NCBI RefSeq assembly: GCF_000002995.4
Contig: NW_025062347.1
Coordinates: 1 to 15,038, forward strand
Origin: Brugia malayi
Taxonomy: Eukaryota; Nematoda; Chromadorea; Rhabditida; Onchocercidae
Length of the DNA stretch: 15,038 bases
Direction of reading: 5' to 3'
Shown: piece after piece, positions 1-9,517 of the stretch
How positions within the stretch are numbered: position 1 is the stretch's first letter
How the letters are laid out: each line of letters begins with the position of its first letter
Program-made: the position numbers and the translations under genes
The notes under the pieces: generated by a model
The model's database searches: none
Seen by the model: the letters and a program-made list of their open reading frames with translations, nothing else
What the model was told of the DNA's origin: nothing

Positions 1-960
1 TAATCAAAATGTCTTCTAATTATATTGTTATATCTGTAGAGAGAAATGATGTGAGTTAATGAATTAATCAAAATGTCATCAAATGATATTGTTGCATTTG
101 CAGAGAAGTGGCATGAAATAATCAAAAATGTCTCTAGCGATATTGTTATATCTGCAGAGAAATGATGTGAGTTAATGAATTAATCAAAATGTCTTCTAAT
201 ATATTGTTATATCTGTAGAGAAATGATGTGAGTTAATGAAGTAATCAAAATGTCTTCTAATGATATTGTTGTATTTGCAGGGAAGTGGCATAAAAAATCG
301 AAATGTCTTCTAATGATATTGTTATATCTGTGGAGAAATGGTATGAGTTAATGGATTAATCAAATTGTTTTCCTGTTAAATTATTACATCTGTAGAGAAA
401 TGATGTGAGTTAATGAAGTAATCAAAATGCCTTCTAGTGATATTGTTATATCTGCAGAGAAATGGTATGAGTTAATGAATTAATCAAAACATCATCTAGC
501 GATATTGTTATAACTGTAGAGAAATGATGTAAGTTAATAAAGTATTGAAAATGCCTTCTAGTGATATTGTTTTATCTGTAGAGAAATGGTATGAGTTAAC
601 GAAATAATCAAAATGCCTTCTAATAATATTGTTGCATTTGCAGAGAAATGGCATGAAATTATCAAAATGTCTTGTAATGATGTTGTTATGTCTGTAGAGA
701 AATGGTATGAATTAATGAATTAATCAAAATATCTTCTATTGATATTGTTAAATCTGCAGGGAAATGGTATGAGTTAATGAATTAATCAAAATGTCTTCTA
801 ATGATATTGTTATATCTGTAGGGAAATGATGTGAGTTAATGAATTAATCAAAATGTCATCAAATGATATTGTTGCATTTGCAGAGAAGTGGCATGAAATA
901 ATCAAAATGTCATCTAGCGATATTGTTATATCTGTAGAGAAATGATGTGAGTTAATGAAT

Positions 961-1738
961 TAATCAAAATGTTTTCTAGTGATATTGTTATATCTGTAGA
1001 GAAATGATGTGAGTTAATGAATAATCAAAATGTCTTCTAGTGATATTGTTATATCTGTAGGAAATGATGTGAGTTAATGAATTAATCAAATGTCTTCTAA
1101 TGATATTGTTATATCTGTAGAGAAATGGTGAGTTAATAAATAATCAAAATGCCTTCTAGTGATATTGTTATATCTGTAGAGAAATGTATGAGTTAATGAA
1201 TAATCAAAATGTCTTCTAGTGATGTTGTTATATTTGCAGAGAAGTGGCATGATCAAAAAATCTTCTTGTGATATTGTTATATCTGTAGAGAAATGGTATG
1301 AGTTAATGAATTAATCAAAATGTCTTCTAGTGATATTGTTATATTGCTAGAGAAATGGTATGAGTTAATGAATTAATCAAAATGTCTTCTAGTGATATTG
1401 TTATATTGCAGAGAAATGGTATGATTAATGAATTAATCAAAATGTCTTCTAGTGATATTGTTATATCTGCAGAGAAATGGTATGAGTTAATGAATAATCA
1501 AAATGTCTTCTAGTGATATTGTTATATCTGCAGAGAAATGGTATGAGTTAATGAATAATCAAAATGTCTTCTAGTGATATTGTTATATTTGCAGAGAAAT
1601 GTATGAGTTAATGAGTTATTCAAAATGTCTTCTAGTGATATTGTTATATCTGTAGAGAAATGGTACGAGCTAATGAATAATCAAAATGTCTTCTAGTGAT
1701 ATTGTTATATTGCAGAGAAATGGTATGAGTTAATGAAT
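961..1738 (+). repeat. Homogeneous, indel-rich monomer run inside copy 0
   Basis: About 13 monomers in a row share the CTTCTAGTGATATTG subtype, unlike the ordered mixture elsewhere. Two adjacent 61 bp units at 1434-1494 and 1495-1555 are identical. The run is full of one- or two-base losses not seen in other copies: TGTAGGAAATG near 1059, AATCAAATG near 1087, GAAATGGTGAG near 1124, GAAATGTATGAG near 1184 and 1599, ATATTGCAG near 1405 and 1709, and TGAATAATC at several places. A larger fusion, GGCATGATCAAAAAATC, lies near 1247. It may be a recent local expansion that drifted, or a poorly polished assembly segment; the deletion bias makes the latter possible. Confidence 0.8.
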
Positions 1739-1800
1739 TAATCAAAATGTCTTCTAGTGATATTGTTATATCTGTAGAGAAATGATGTGAGTTAATGAAT
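1739..1800 (+). repeat. Representative long (62 bp) monomer
   Basis: This copy is close to the array consensus and serves as the reference unit. Landmarks in order are TAATCAAAATG (1-11), CTTCTA (13-18), GATATTGTTATATCTG (21-36), TAGAGAAATG (37-46) and a tail GATGTGAGTTAATGAAT. Long units fall into two tail classes, AAATGATGTGAG and AAATGGTATGAG, and the 36th-39th bases alternate between GTAG and GCAG; the latter makes a CTGCAG (PstI) site. The most variable part is bases 13-22, where CTTCTAATG, CTTCTAGTG, CATCTAGCG, CTTCCAATT and CTTCAAATG forms define recurrent subtypes. These subtypes recur in a fixed order within the higher-order repeat. Confidence 0.93.
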
Positions 1801-2218
1801 TAATCAAAATGTCTTCTATGATATTGTTATATCTGCAGAGAAATGATGTGAGTTAATGAAATAATCAAAATGTCTTCTAATTGATATTGTTATATCTGCA
1901 GAGAAATGATGTGAGTTAATGAATTAATCGTAATGTCTTCTAATGATATCGTTGCATTTGCAGAGAAGTGGCATGAAATAATCAAAATGTCTTCTAGTGA
2001 TATTGTTATATCTGCAGAGAAATGATGTGAGTTAATGAATTAATCAAAATGTCTTCTAATGATATTGTTATATCTGTAGAGAAATGATGTGAGTTAATGA
2101 AATAATCAAAATGTCTTCTAATGATATTGTTGTATTTGCAGAGAAGTGGCATAAAAAAATCGAAATGTCTTCTAATGATATTGTTATATCTGTGGAGAAA
2201 TGGTATGAGTTAATGGAT

Positions 2219-2280
2219 TAATCAAATTGTTTTCCTGTTAAATTATTACATCTGTAGAGAAATGATGTGAGTTAATGAAG
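2219..2280 (+). repeat. Divergent TTAAATTATTA monomer class
   Basis: This 62 bp unit starts TAATCAAATTG and has lost the otherwise near-invariant GATATTGTT core. It reads GTTAAATTATTACATCTG instead, then rejoins the consensus at TAGAGAAATG. The same class occurs with CAAATTG at 361, 2223, 4575, 5416, 7266 and 11249 in a TTTTCCTG form. It also occurs in a TTTTCTAG form at 3538, 3902, 8582, 8946 and 9612, and again near 13323, 14104 and 14712. A third form (TTTTTCAG) occurs near 2826, 6069 and 7869. The preceding unit usually ends TTAATGGAT rather than TTAATGAAT. It is a reliable landmark for aligning higher-order repeat copies. Confidence 0.9.
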
Positions 2281-3168
2281 TAATCAAAATGCCTTCTAGT
2301 GATATTGTTATATCTGCAGAGAAATGGTATGAGTTAATGAATTAATCAAAACATCATCTAGCGATATTGTTATAACTGTAGAGAAATGATGTAAGTTAAT
2401 AAGTATTGAAAATGCCTTCTAGTGATATTGTTTTATCTGTAGAGAAATGGTATGAGTTAACGAAATAATCAAAATGCCTTCTAATAATATTGTTGCATTT
2501 GCAGAGAAATGGCATGAAATTATCAAAATGTCTTGTAATGATGTTGTTATGTCTGTAGAGAAATGGTATGAATTAATGAATTAATCAAAATATCTTCTAT
2601 TGATATTGTTAAATCTGTAGAGAAATGATGTGAGTTAATGAATTAATCAAATTGTCTTCTATTGATATTGTTATATCTATAGGGAAATGATGTGAGTTAA
2701 TGAATTAATCAAAATGTCATCAAATGATATTGTTGCATTTGCAGTGAAGTGGCATGAAATAATCAAAATGTCATCTAGCGATATTGTTATATCTGTAGAG
2801 AAATGATGTGAGTTAATGAATTAATCAAATTGTTTTTCAGTTAAATTATTACATCTGTAGAGAAATGATGTGAGTTAATGAAGTAATCAAAATGCCTTCT
2901 AGTGATATTGTTATATCTATAGGGAAATGATGTGAGTTAATGAATTAATCAAAATGTCATCATATGATATTGTTGCATTTGCAGAGAAGTGGCATGAATT
3001 AATCAAAATGTCTTCCAATTATATTGTTATATCTGTAGAGAAATGGTATGAGTTAATGAAATAAGCAAAATGTCTTCTAATAATATTGTTGCATTTGCAG
3101 AGAAGTGGCATGAAATAATCAAAATGCCTTCTAATGATATTGTTGTATTTGCAGAGAAGTGGCATAAA

Positions 3169-3180
3169 AAAATCGAAAAA
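3169..3180 (+). repeat. 12 bp monomer remnant before TTAATCAGAATATC
   Basis: After a short unit ending GTGGCATAAAA, only AAATCGAAAAAT remains of the next monomer before a new unit, TAATCAGAATATCTTCC, begins. A unit has thus lost about 50 bp, leaving 12. The same junction lies near 4919, 6417, 8213, 10513 and 12768, so it is an inherited landmark rather than a local error. The units that follow are also characteristic, with GGCATGAGTCAATG tails. Confidence 0.8.
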
Positions 3181-3359
3181 TTAATCAGAATATCTTCCGG
3201 TGATATTGCTATATCTGCAGAGAAATGGCATGAGTCAATGAATTAATCAAAATGCCTTCTTATGATATTGTTATATCTGCAGAGAAATGATGTGAGTTAA
3301 TGAAGTAATCAAAATGTCTTCAAATGATATTGTTGCATTTGCAGAGAAGTGGCATGAAG

Positions 3360-3409
3360 TAATCAGTGATATTGTTATATCTGTAGAGAAATGGTTTGGG
3401 TTATTGATG
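3360..3409 (+). repeat. 50 bp truncated monomer (12 bp internal deletion)
   Basis: TAATCA is joined directly to GTGATATTG, so the unit lacks 12 bp covering AAATG and most of CTTCTA. It then reads AAATGGTTTGGGTTATTGATG, an unusual tail. The identical truncated unit sits at about 6608-6657 and 8404-8453, always after a short unit and before TAATCAGTATGTTTTC. It therefore marks one position of the higher-order repeat and was deleted once before the repeat was amplified. Confidence 0.88.
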
Positions 3410-4269
3410 TAATCAGTATGTTTTCTAGTGATCTTGTTATATTGGTAGAGAAATGGTATGAGTTAATGAAGTAATCAAAACGTCTTCTAGTGATAATGTT
3501 ATATCTGCGGAGAAATGGTTTGAGTTAATGGATTAATCAAATTGTTTTCTAGTTAAATTATTATATCTGTAGAGAAATGGTATGAGTTAATGAATTAATC
3601 AAAATGTCATCTAGCGATGTTGTTATATATGCAGAGAAATGGTATGTGTTAATGAATTAATTAAAACATCATCTAGCGATATTGTTTTATCTGAAGAGAA
3701 ATGATGTGAGTTAATGAATTAATCAAAATGTCATCCAATTATATTGTTATATCTGTAGAGAAATGATGTGAGTTAATGATGTAATCAAAATGTCTTCTAA
3801 TGATATTGTTGCATTTGCAGAGAAGTGGCATAAAAAAATCGATATGTCTTCTAATGATATTGTTATATCTGTGGAGAAATGGTTTGAGTTAATGGATTAA
3901 TCAAATTGTTTTCTAGTTAAATTATTAAATCTGTAGAGATATGGTATGAGTTAATGATGTAATCAAAATGCCTTCTAGTGATATTGTTATATCTGCAGAG
4001 AAATGGTATGAGTTAATGAAGTAATCAAAATGTCTTCCAATTATATTGTTATATCTGTAGAGAAATGATGTGAGTTAATGAATTAATCAAAATGTCTTCT
4101 AATTATATTGTTATATCTGTAGAGAAATGATGTGAGTTAATGAATTAATCAAAATGTCTTCTATAGATATTGTTATATCTGCAGAGAAATGATGTGAGTT
4201 AATGAAATGATCAAAATGTCTTCTAATTATATTGTTATATCTGTAGAGAAATGATGTGAGTTAATGAAT

Positions 4270-4323
4270 TAATCAAAATGTCATCAAATGATATTGTTGC
4301 ATTTGCAGAGAAGTGGCATGAAA
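4270..4323 (+). repeat. Representative short (54 bp) monomer
   Basis: This unit shares the first two thirds of the long monomer but has GTTGCATTTGCAG in place of GTTATATCTGTAG. It ends GAAGTGGCATGAAA, which is 8 bp shorter than the long tail. The two changes travel together: almost every unit with the GCATTTGCAG or GTATTTGCAG core has the short tail, so this is a distinct lineage rather than random deletion. A sub-variant ends GTGGCATAAAA and is followed by a unit starting AAATCGA instead of TAATCAA. Nine short units occur in each full higher-order repeat copy. The 54 bp length explains several length differences between copies, for example the extra unit in the 1850 bp copy. Confidence 0.9.
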
Positions 4324-4475
4324 TAATCAAAATGTCATCTAGCGATATTGTTATATCTGCAGAGAAATGATGTGAGTTAATGAATTAATCAAAATGTCTT
4401 CTAATGATATTGTTATATCTGTAGAGAAATGATGTGAGTTAATGAAATAATCAAAATATCTTCTAATGATATTGT

Positions 4476-4505
4476 TGTATTTGCAGGGAAGTGGCTTTGC
4501 AGGGA
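4476..4505 (+). repeat. Templated 7 bp insertion (TTTGCAGGGA doubled)
   Basis: A short unit ends GGAAGTGGC and then continues TTTGCAGGGAAAAAAATCG instead of ATAAAAAAATCG. The inserted piece copies TTTGCAGGGA from about 13 bases upstream, as expected from local strand slippage. It occurs once in the window and accounts for the shift of the next divergent unit from offset 360 to 367. Confidence 0.75.
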
Positions 4506-5055
4506 AAAAAATCGAAATGTCTTCTAATGATATTGTTATATCTGTGGAGAAATGGTATGAGTTAATGGATTAATCAAATTGTTTTCCTGTTAAATTATTA
4601 CATCTGTAGAGAAATGATGTGAGTTAATGAAGTAATCAAAATGCCTTCTAGTGATATTGTTATATCTGCAGAGAAATGGTGTGAGTTAATGAATTAATCA
4701 AAATGTCATCATATGATATTGTTGCATTTGCAGAGAAGTGGCATGAATTAATCAAAATGTCTTCCAATTATATTGTTATATCTGTAGAGAAATGGTATGA
4801 GTTAATGAAATAAGCAAAATGTCTTCTAATAATATTGTTGCATTTGCAGAGGAGTGGCATGAAATAATCAAAATGCCTTCTAATGATATTGTTGTATTTG
4901 CAGAGAAGTGGCATAAAAAAAATCGAAAAATTAATCAGAATATCTTCCGGTGATATTGCTATATCTGCAGAGAAATGGCATGAGTCAATGAATTAATCAA
5001 AATGCCTTCTTATGATATTGTTATATCTGCAGAGAAATGATGTGAGTTAATGAAA

Positions 5056-6905
5056 TAATCAAAATGTCTTCTAATTATATTGTTATATCTGTAGAGAAAT
5101 GATGTGAGTTAATGAATTAATCAAAATGTCATCAAATGATATTGTTGCATTTGCAGAGAAGTGGCATGAAATAATCAAAATGTCATCTAGCGATATTGTT
5201 ATATCTGCAGAGAAATGATGTGAGTTAATGAATTAATCAAAATGTCTTCTAATGATATTGTTATATCTGTAGAGAAATGATGTGAGTTAATGAAATAATC
5301 AAAATATCTTCTAATGATATTGTTGTATTTGCAGGGAAGTGGCATAAAAAAATCGAAATGTCTTCTAATGATATTGTTATATCTGTGGAGAAATGGTATG
5401 AGTTAATGGATTAATCAAATTGTTTTCCTGTTAAATTATTACATCTGTAGAGAAATGATGTGAGTTAATGAAGTAATCAAAATGCCTTCTAGTGATATTG
5501 TTATATCTGCAGAGAAATGGTATGAGTTAATGAATTAATCAAAATGTCATCAAATGATATTGTTGCATTTGCAGAGAAGTGGCATGAAATAATCAAAATG
5601 TCATCTAGCGATATTGTTATATCTGCAGAGAAATGATGTAAGTTAATCAAGTATTGAAAATGCCTTCTAGTGATATTGTTTTATCTGTAGAGAAATGGTA
5701 TGAGTTAACGAAATAATCAAAATGCCTTCTAATAATATTGTTGCATTTGAAGAGAAATGGCATGAAATTATCAAAATGTCTTGTAATGATGTTGTTATGT
5801 CTGTAGAGAAATGGTATGAATTAATGAATTAATCAAAATATCTTCTATTGATATTGTTAAAATGTTAGAATAATGATGTGAGTTAATGAATTAATCAAAT
5901 TGTCTTCTATTGATATTGTTATATCTATAGGGAAATGATGTGAGTTAATGAATTAATCAAAATGTCATCAAATGATATTGTTGCATTTGCAGAGAAGTGG
6001 CATGAAATAATCAAAATGTCATCTAGCGATATTGTTATATCTGTAGAGAAATGATGTGAGTTAATGAATTAATCAAATTGTTTTTCAGTTAAATTATTAC
6101 ATCTGTAGAGAAATGATGTGAGTTAATGAAGTAATCAAAATGCCTTCTAGTGATATTGTTATATCTGTAGAGAAATGATGTGAGTTAATGAATTAATCAA
6201 AATGTCTTCATATGATATTGTTGCATTTGCAGAGAAGTGGCATGAATTAATCAAAATGTCTTCCAATTATATTGTTATATCTGTAGAGAAATGGTATGAG
6301 TTAATGAAATAATCAAAATGTCTTCTAATAATATTGTTGCATTTGCAGAGAAGTGGCATGAAATAATCAAAATGCCTTCTAATGATATTGTTGTATTTGC
6401 AGAGAAGTGGCATAAAAAAATCGAAAAATTAATCAGAATATCTTCCAGTGATATTGTTATATCTGCAGAGAAATGGCATGAGTCAATGAATTAATCAAAA
6501 TGCCTTCTTATGATATTGTTATATCTGCAGAGAAATGATGTGAGTTAATGAAGTAATCAAAATGTCTTCAAATGATATTGTTGCATTTGCAGAGAAGTGG
6601 CATGAAGTAATCAGTGATATTGTTATATCTGTAGAGAAATGGTTTGGGTTATTGATGTAATCAGTATGTTTTCTAGTGATCTTGTTATATTGGTAGAGAA
6701 ATGGTATGAGTTAATGAAGTAATCAAAACGTCTTCTAGTGATAATGTTATATCTGTAGAGAAATGATGTGAGTTAATGAATTAATCAAAATGTCTTCCAA
6801 TTATATTGTTATATCTGTAGAGAAATGATGTGAGTTAATGAATTAATCAAAATGTCTTCTATAGATATTGTTATATCTGCAGAGAAATGATGTGAGTTAA
6901 TGAAA
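5056..6905 (+). repeat. Higher-order repeat copy 3 (1850 bp)
   Basis: Compared with the full 2346 bp form, it has one additional 54 bp short unit and lacks 550 bp, and 2346 + 54 - 550 gives 1850 exactly. The extra unit is near 5536. The deletion point is near 6755, where the ATAATGTTATATCTG unit that leads to a divergent unit in copies 1 and 4 leads instead to a CTTCCAATT unit. The missing 550 bp equals 8 long units plus one short unit, and the matching stretch of copy 1 (about 3517-4067) does contain one short unit. It shares AATGTTAGAATAATG and GCATTTGAAGAG with copy 4, which makes the two close relatives. Confidence 0.88.
5536..5589 (+). repeat. Extra 54 bp short unit in copy 3
   Basis: A complete CATCAAATG short unit stands here, while copies 0, 1 and 4 pass directly from the CCTTCTAGTG unit to the CATCTAGCG unit. 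In those copies the next unit begins AATCAAAACATC with a TTATAACTG core; here it reads AATCAAAATGTC with TTATATCTG. The pair looks like a patch copied from the common short-long dimer rather than a simple insertion. Confidence 0.78.
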
Positions 6906-9251
6906 TAATCAAAATGTCTTCTAATTATATTGTTATATCTGTAGAGAAATGATGTGAGTTAATGAATTAATCAAAATGTCATCAAATGATATTGTTGCAT
7001 TTGCAGAGAAGTGGCATGAAATAATCAAAATGTCTTCTAATGATATTGTTATATCTGCAGAGAAATGATGTGAGTTAATGAATTAATCAAAATGTCTTCT
7101 AATGATATTGTTATATCTGTAGAGAAATGATGTGAGTTAATGAAATAATCAAAATGTCTTCTAATGATATTGTTGTATTTGCAGAGAAGTGGCATAAAAA
7201 AATCGAAATGTCTTCTAATGATATTGTTATATCTGTGGAGAAATGGTATGAGTTAATGGATTAATCAAATTGTTTTCCTGTTAAATTATTACATCTGTAG
7301 AGAAATGATGTGAGTTAATGAAGTAATCAAAATGCCTTCTAGTGATATTGTTATATCTGCAGAGAAATGGTGTGAGTTAATGAATTAATCAAAACATCAT
7401 CTAGCGATATTGTTATAACTGTAGAGAAATGATGTAAGTTAATCAAGTATTGAAAATGCCTTCTAGTGATATTGTTTTATCTGTAGAGAAATGGTATGAG
7501 TTAACGAAATAATCAAAATGCCTTCTAATAATATTGTTGCATTTGAAGAGAAATGGCATGAAATTATCAAAATGTCTTGTAATGATGTTGTTATGTCTGT
7601 AGAGAAATGGTATGAATTAATGAATTAATCAAAATATCTTCTATTGATATTGTTAAAATGTTAGAATAATGATGTGAGTTAATGAATTAATCAAATTGTC
7701 TTCTATTGATATTGTTATATCTATAGGGAAATGATGTGAGTTAATGAATTAATCAAAATGTCATCAAATGATATTGTTGCATTTGCAGAGAAGTGGCATG
7801 AAATAATCAAAATGTCATCTAGCGATATTGTTATATCTGTAGAGAAATGATGTGAGTTAATGAATTAATCAAATTGTTTTTCAGTTAAATTATTACATCT
7901 GTAGAGAAATGATGTGAGTTAATGAAGTAATCAAAATGCCTTCTAGTGATATTGTTATATCTATAGGGAAATGATGTGAGTTAATGAATTAATCAAAATG
8001 TCATCATATGATATTGTTGCATTTGCAGAGAAGTGGCATGAATTAATCAAAATGTCTTCCAATTATATTGTTATATCTGTAGAGAAATGGTATGAGTTAA
8101 TGAAATAAGCAAAATGTCTTCTAATAATATTGTTGCATTTGCAGAGAAGTGGCATGAAATAATCAAAATGCCTTCTAATGATATTGTTGTATTTGCAGAG
8201 AAGTGGCATAAAAAAATCGAAAAATTAATCAGAATATCTTCCAGTGATATTGTTATATCTGCAGAGAAATGGCATGAGTCAATGAATTAATCAAAATGTC
8301 TTCTAATGATATTGTTATATCTGCAGAGAAATGATGTGAGTTAATGAAGTAATCAAAATGTCTTCAAATGATATTGTTGCATTTGCAGAGAAGTGGCATG
8401 AAGTAATCAGTGATATTGTTATATCTGTAGAGAAATGGTTTGGGTTATTGATGTAATCAGTATGTTTTCTAGTGATCTTGTTATATTGGTAGAGAAATGG
8501 TATGAGTTAATGAAGTAATCAAAACGTCTTCTAGTGATAATGTTATATCTGCGGAGAAATGGTTTGAGTTAATGGATTAATCAAATTGTTTTCTAGTTAA
8601 ATTATTATATCTGTAGAGATATGGTATGAGTTAATGAAGTAATCAAAATGTCTTCTAGCGATGTTGTTATATATGCAGAGAAATGGTATGTGTTAATGAA
8701 TTAATTAAAACATCATCTAGCGATATTGTTTTATCTGTAGAGAAATGATGTGAGTTAATGAATTAATCAAAATGTCTTCCAATAATATTGTTATATCTGT
8801 AGAGAAATGATGTGAATTAATGAAGTAATCAAAATGTCTTCTAATGATATTGTTGCATTTGCAGAGAAGTGGCATAAAAAAATCGATATGTCTTCTAATG
8901 ATATTGTTATATCTGTGGAGAAATGGTTTGAGTTAATGGATTAATCAAATTGTTTTCTAGTTAAATTATTAAATCTGTAGAGATATGGTATGAGTTAATG
9001 ATGTAATCAAAATGCCTTCTAGTGATATTGTTATATCTGCAGAGAAATGATATGAGTTAATGAAGTAATCAAAATGTCTTCCAATTATATTGTTATATCT
9101 GTAGAGAAATGATGTGAGTTAATGAATTAATCAAAATGTCTTCCAATTATATTGTTATATCTGTAGAGAAATGATGTGAGTTAATGAATTAATCAAAATG
9201 TCTTCTATAGATATTGTTATATCTGCAGAGAAATGATGTGAGTTAATGAAA
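6906..9251 (+). repeat. Higher-order repeat copy 4 (full, 2346 bp)
   Basis: It is the second full copy, collinear with copy 1 at +5044 bp and with the matching parts of copy 3 at +1796 bp (AATGTTAGAA 5861/7657, AATCGAAAAA 6419/8215, truncated unit 6608/8404). In order it carries the CATCAAATG short unit, the GTGGCATAAAA unit, the TTTTCCTG divergent unit, the GTATTGAAAATG unit, CTTGTAATG, the TTTTTCAG divergent unit, the 12 bp remnant, the 50 bp unit, two TTTTCTAG divergent units and CTTCTATAG. AATCAAGTATTG is shared with copy 3, whereas copies 0 and 1 have AATAAAGTATTG and AATAAGTATTG. Confidence 0.9.
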
Positions 9252-9517
9252 TAATCAAAATGTCTTCTAATTATATTGTTATATCTGTAGAGAAATGATG
9301 TGAGTTAATGAATTAATCAAAATGTCATCAAATGATATTGTTGCATTTGCAGAGAAGTGGCATGAAATAATCAAAATGTCATCTAGCGATATTGTTATAT
9401 CTGCAGAGAAATGATGTGAGTTAATGAATTAATCAAAATGTCTTCTAATGATATTGTTATATCTGTAGAGAAATGATGTGAGTTAATGAAATAATCAAAA
9501 TGTCTTCTAATGATATT

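Larger units (their letters stand above)
1..1861 (+). repeat. Higher-order repeat copy 0 (1861 bp, middle replaced)
   Basis: Bases 1-960 align unit for unit with 1862-2821: the CAAATTGTTTTCCTG unit is at offset 360 versus 361, CTTGTAATGATG at offset 670 in both, and CATCAAATG at offset 856 in both. At 961 the alignment stops and a run of homogeneous CTTCTAGTG monomers follows to about 1738. The last two units (CTTCTATGATATTG near 1813) again match the end of the full copies, where the equivalent reads CTTCTATAGATATTG. The copy is 485 bp shorter than a full one. Its left edge coincides with the window edge, so it may begin earlier. Confidence 0.82.
1862..4207 (+). repeat. Higher-order repeat copy 1 (full, 2346 bp)
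   Basis: This full copy has the same length as 6906-9251, and landmarks repeat at a constant offset of 5044 bp: CTTGTAATG 2532/7576, AATCGAAAAA 3171/8215, the truncated unit 3360/8404, divergent units 3538/8582 and 3902/8946, and CTTCTATAGAT 4158/9202. The length resolves as 29 x 62, 9 x 54, one 50 bp unit and one 12 bp remnant. By eye the two copies differ by a low percentage of bases, for example TTCCGGTGATATTGCTAT here against TTCCAGTGATATTGTTAT there. Base 1862 is a chosen phase, not a natural start. Confidence 0.9.
4208..5055 (+). repeat. Higher-order repeat copy 2 (848 bp, two deletions)
   Basis: It follows copy 1 for about 470 bp and then skips about 603 bp: at about 4680 it moves from the unit after the CCTTCTAGTG unit to the CATCATATG short unit found near 2950 in copy 1. 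It skips about 902 bp more near 5045, passing from the CCTTCTTATG unit straight to the start of the next copy. It also carries a unique 7 bp insertion near 4494, where TTTGCAGGGA is repeated. It shares the TTCCGGTGATATTGCTAT variant with copy 1, and AAAATATCTTCTAATG with copy 3, so its ancestry is mosaic. Confidence 0.85.

Noticed and set aside
530..545. AATAAA polyadenylation signal
   Set aside because: AATAAA arises in a few units simply from the TTAATAAAG or TTAATAAATTAATC tail variants and is not followed by any feature of a transcript end.
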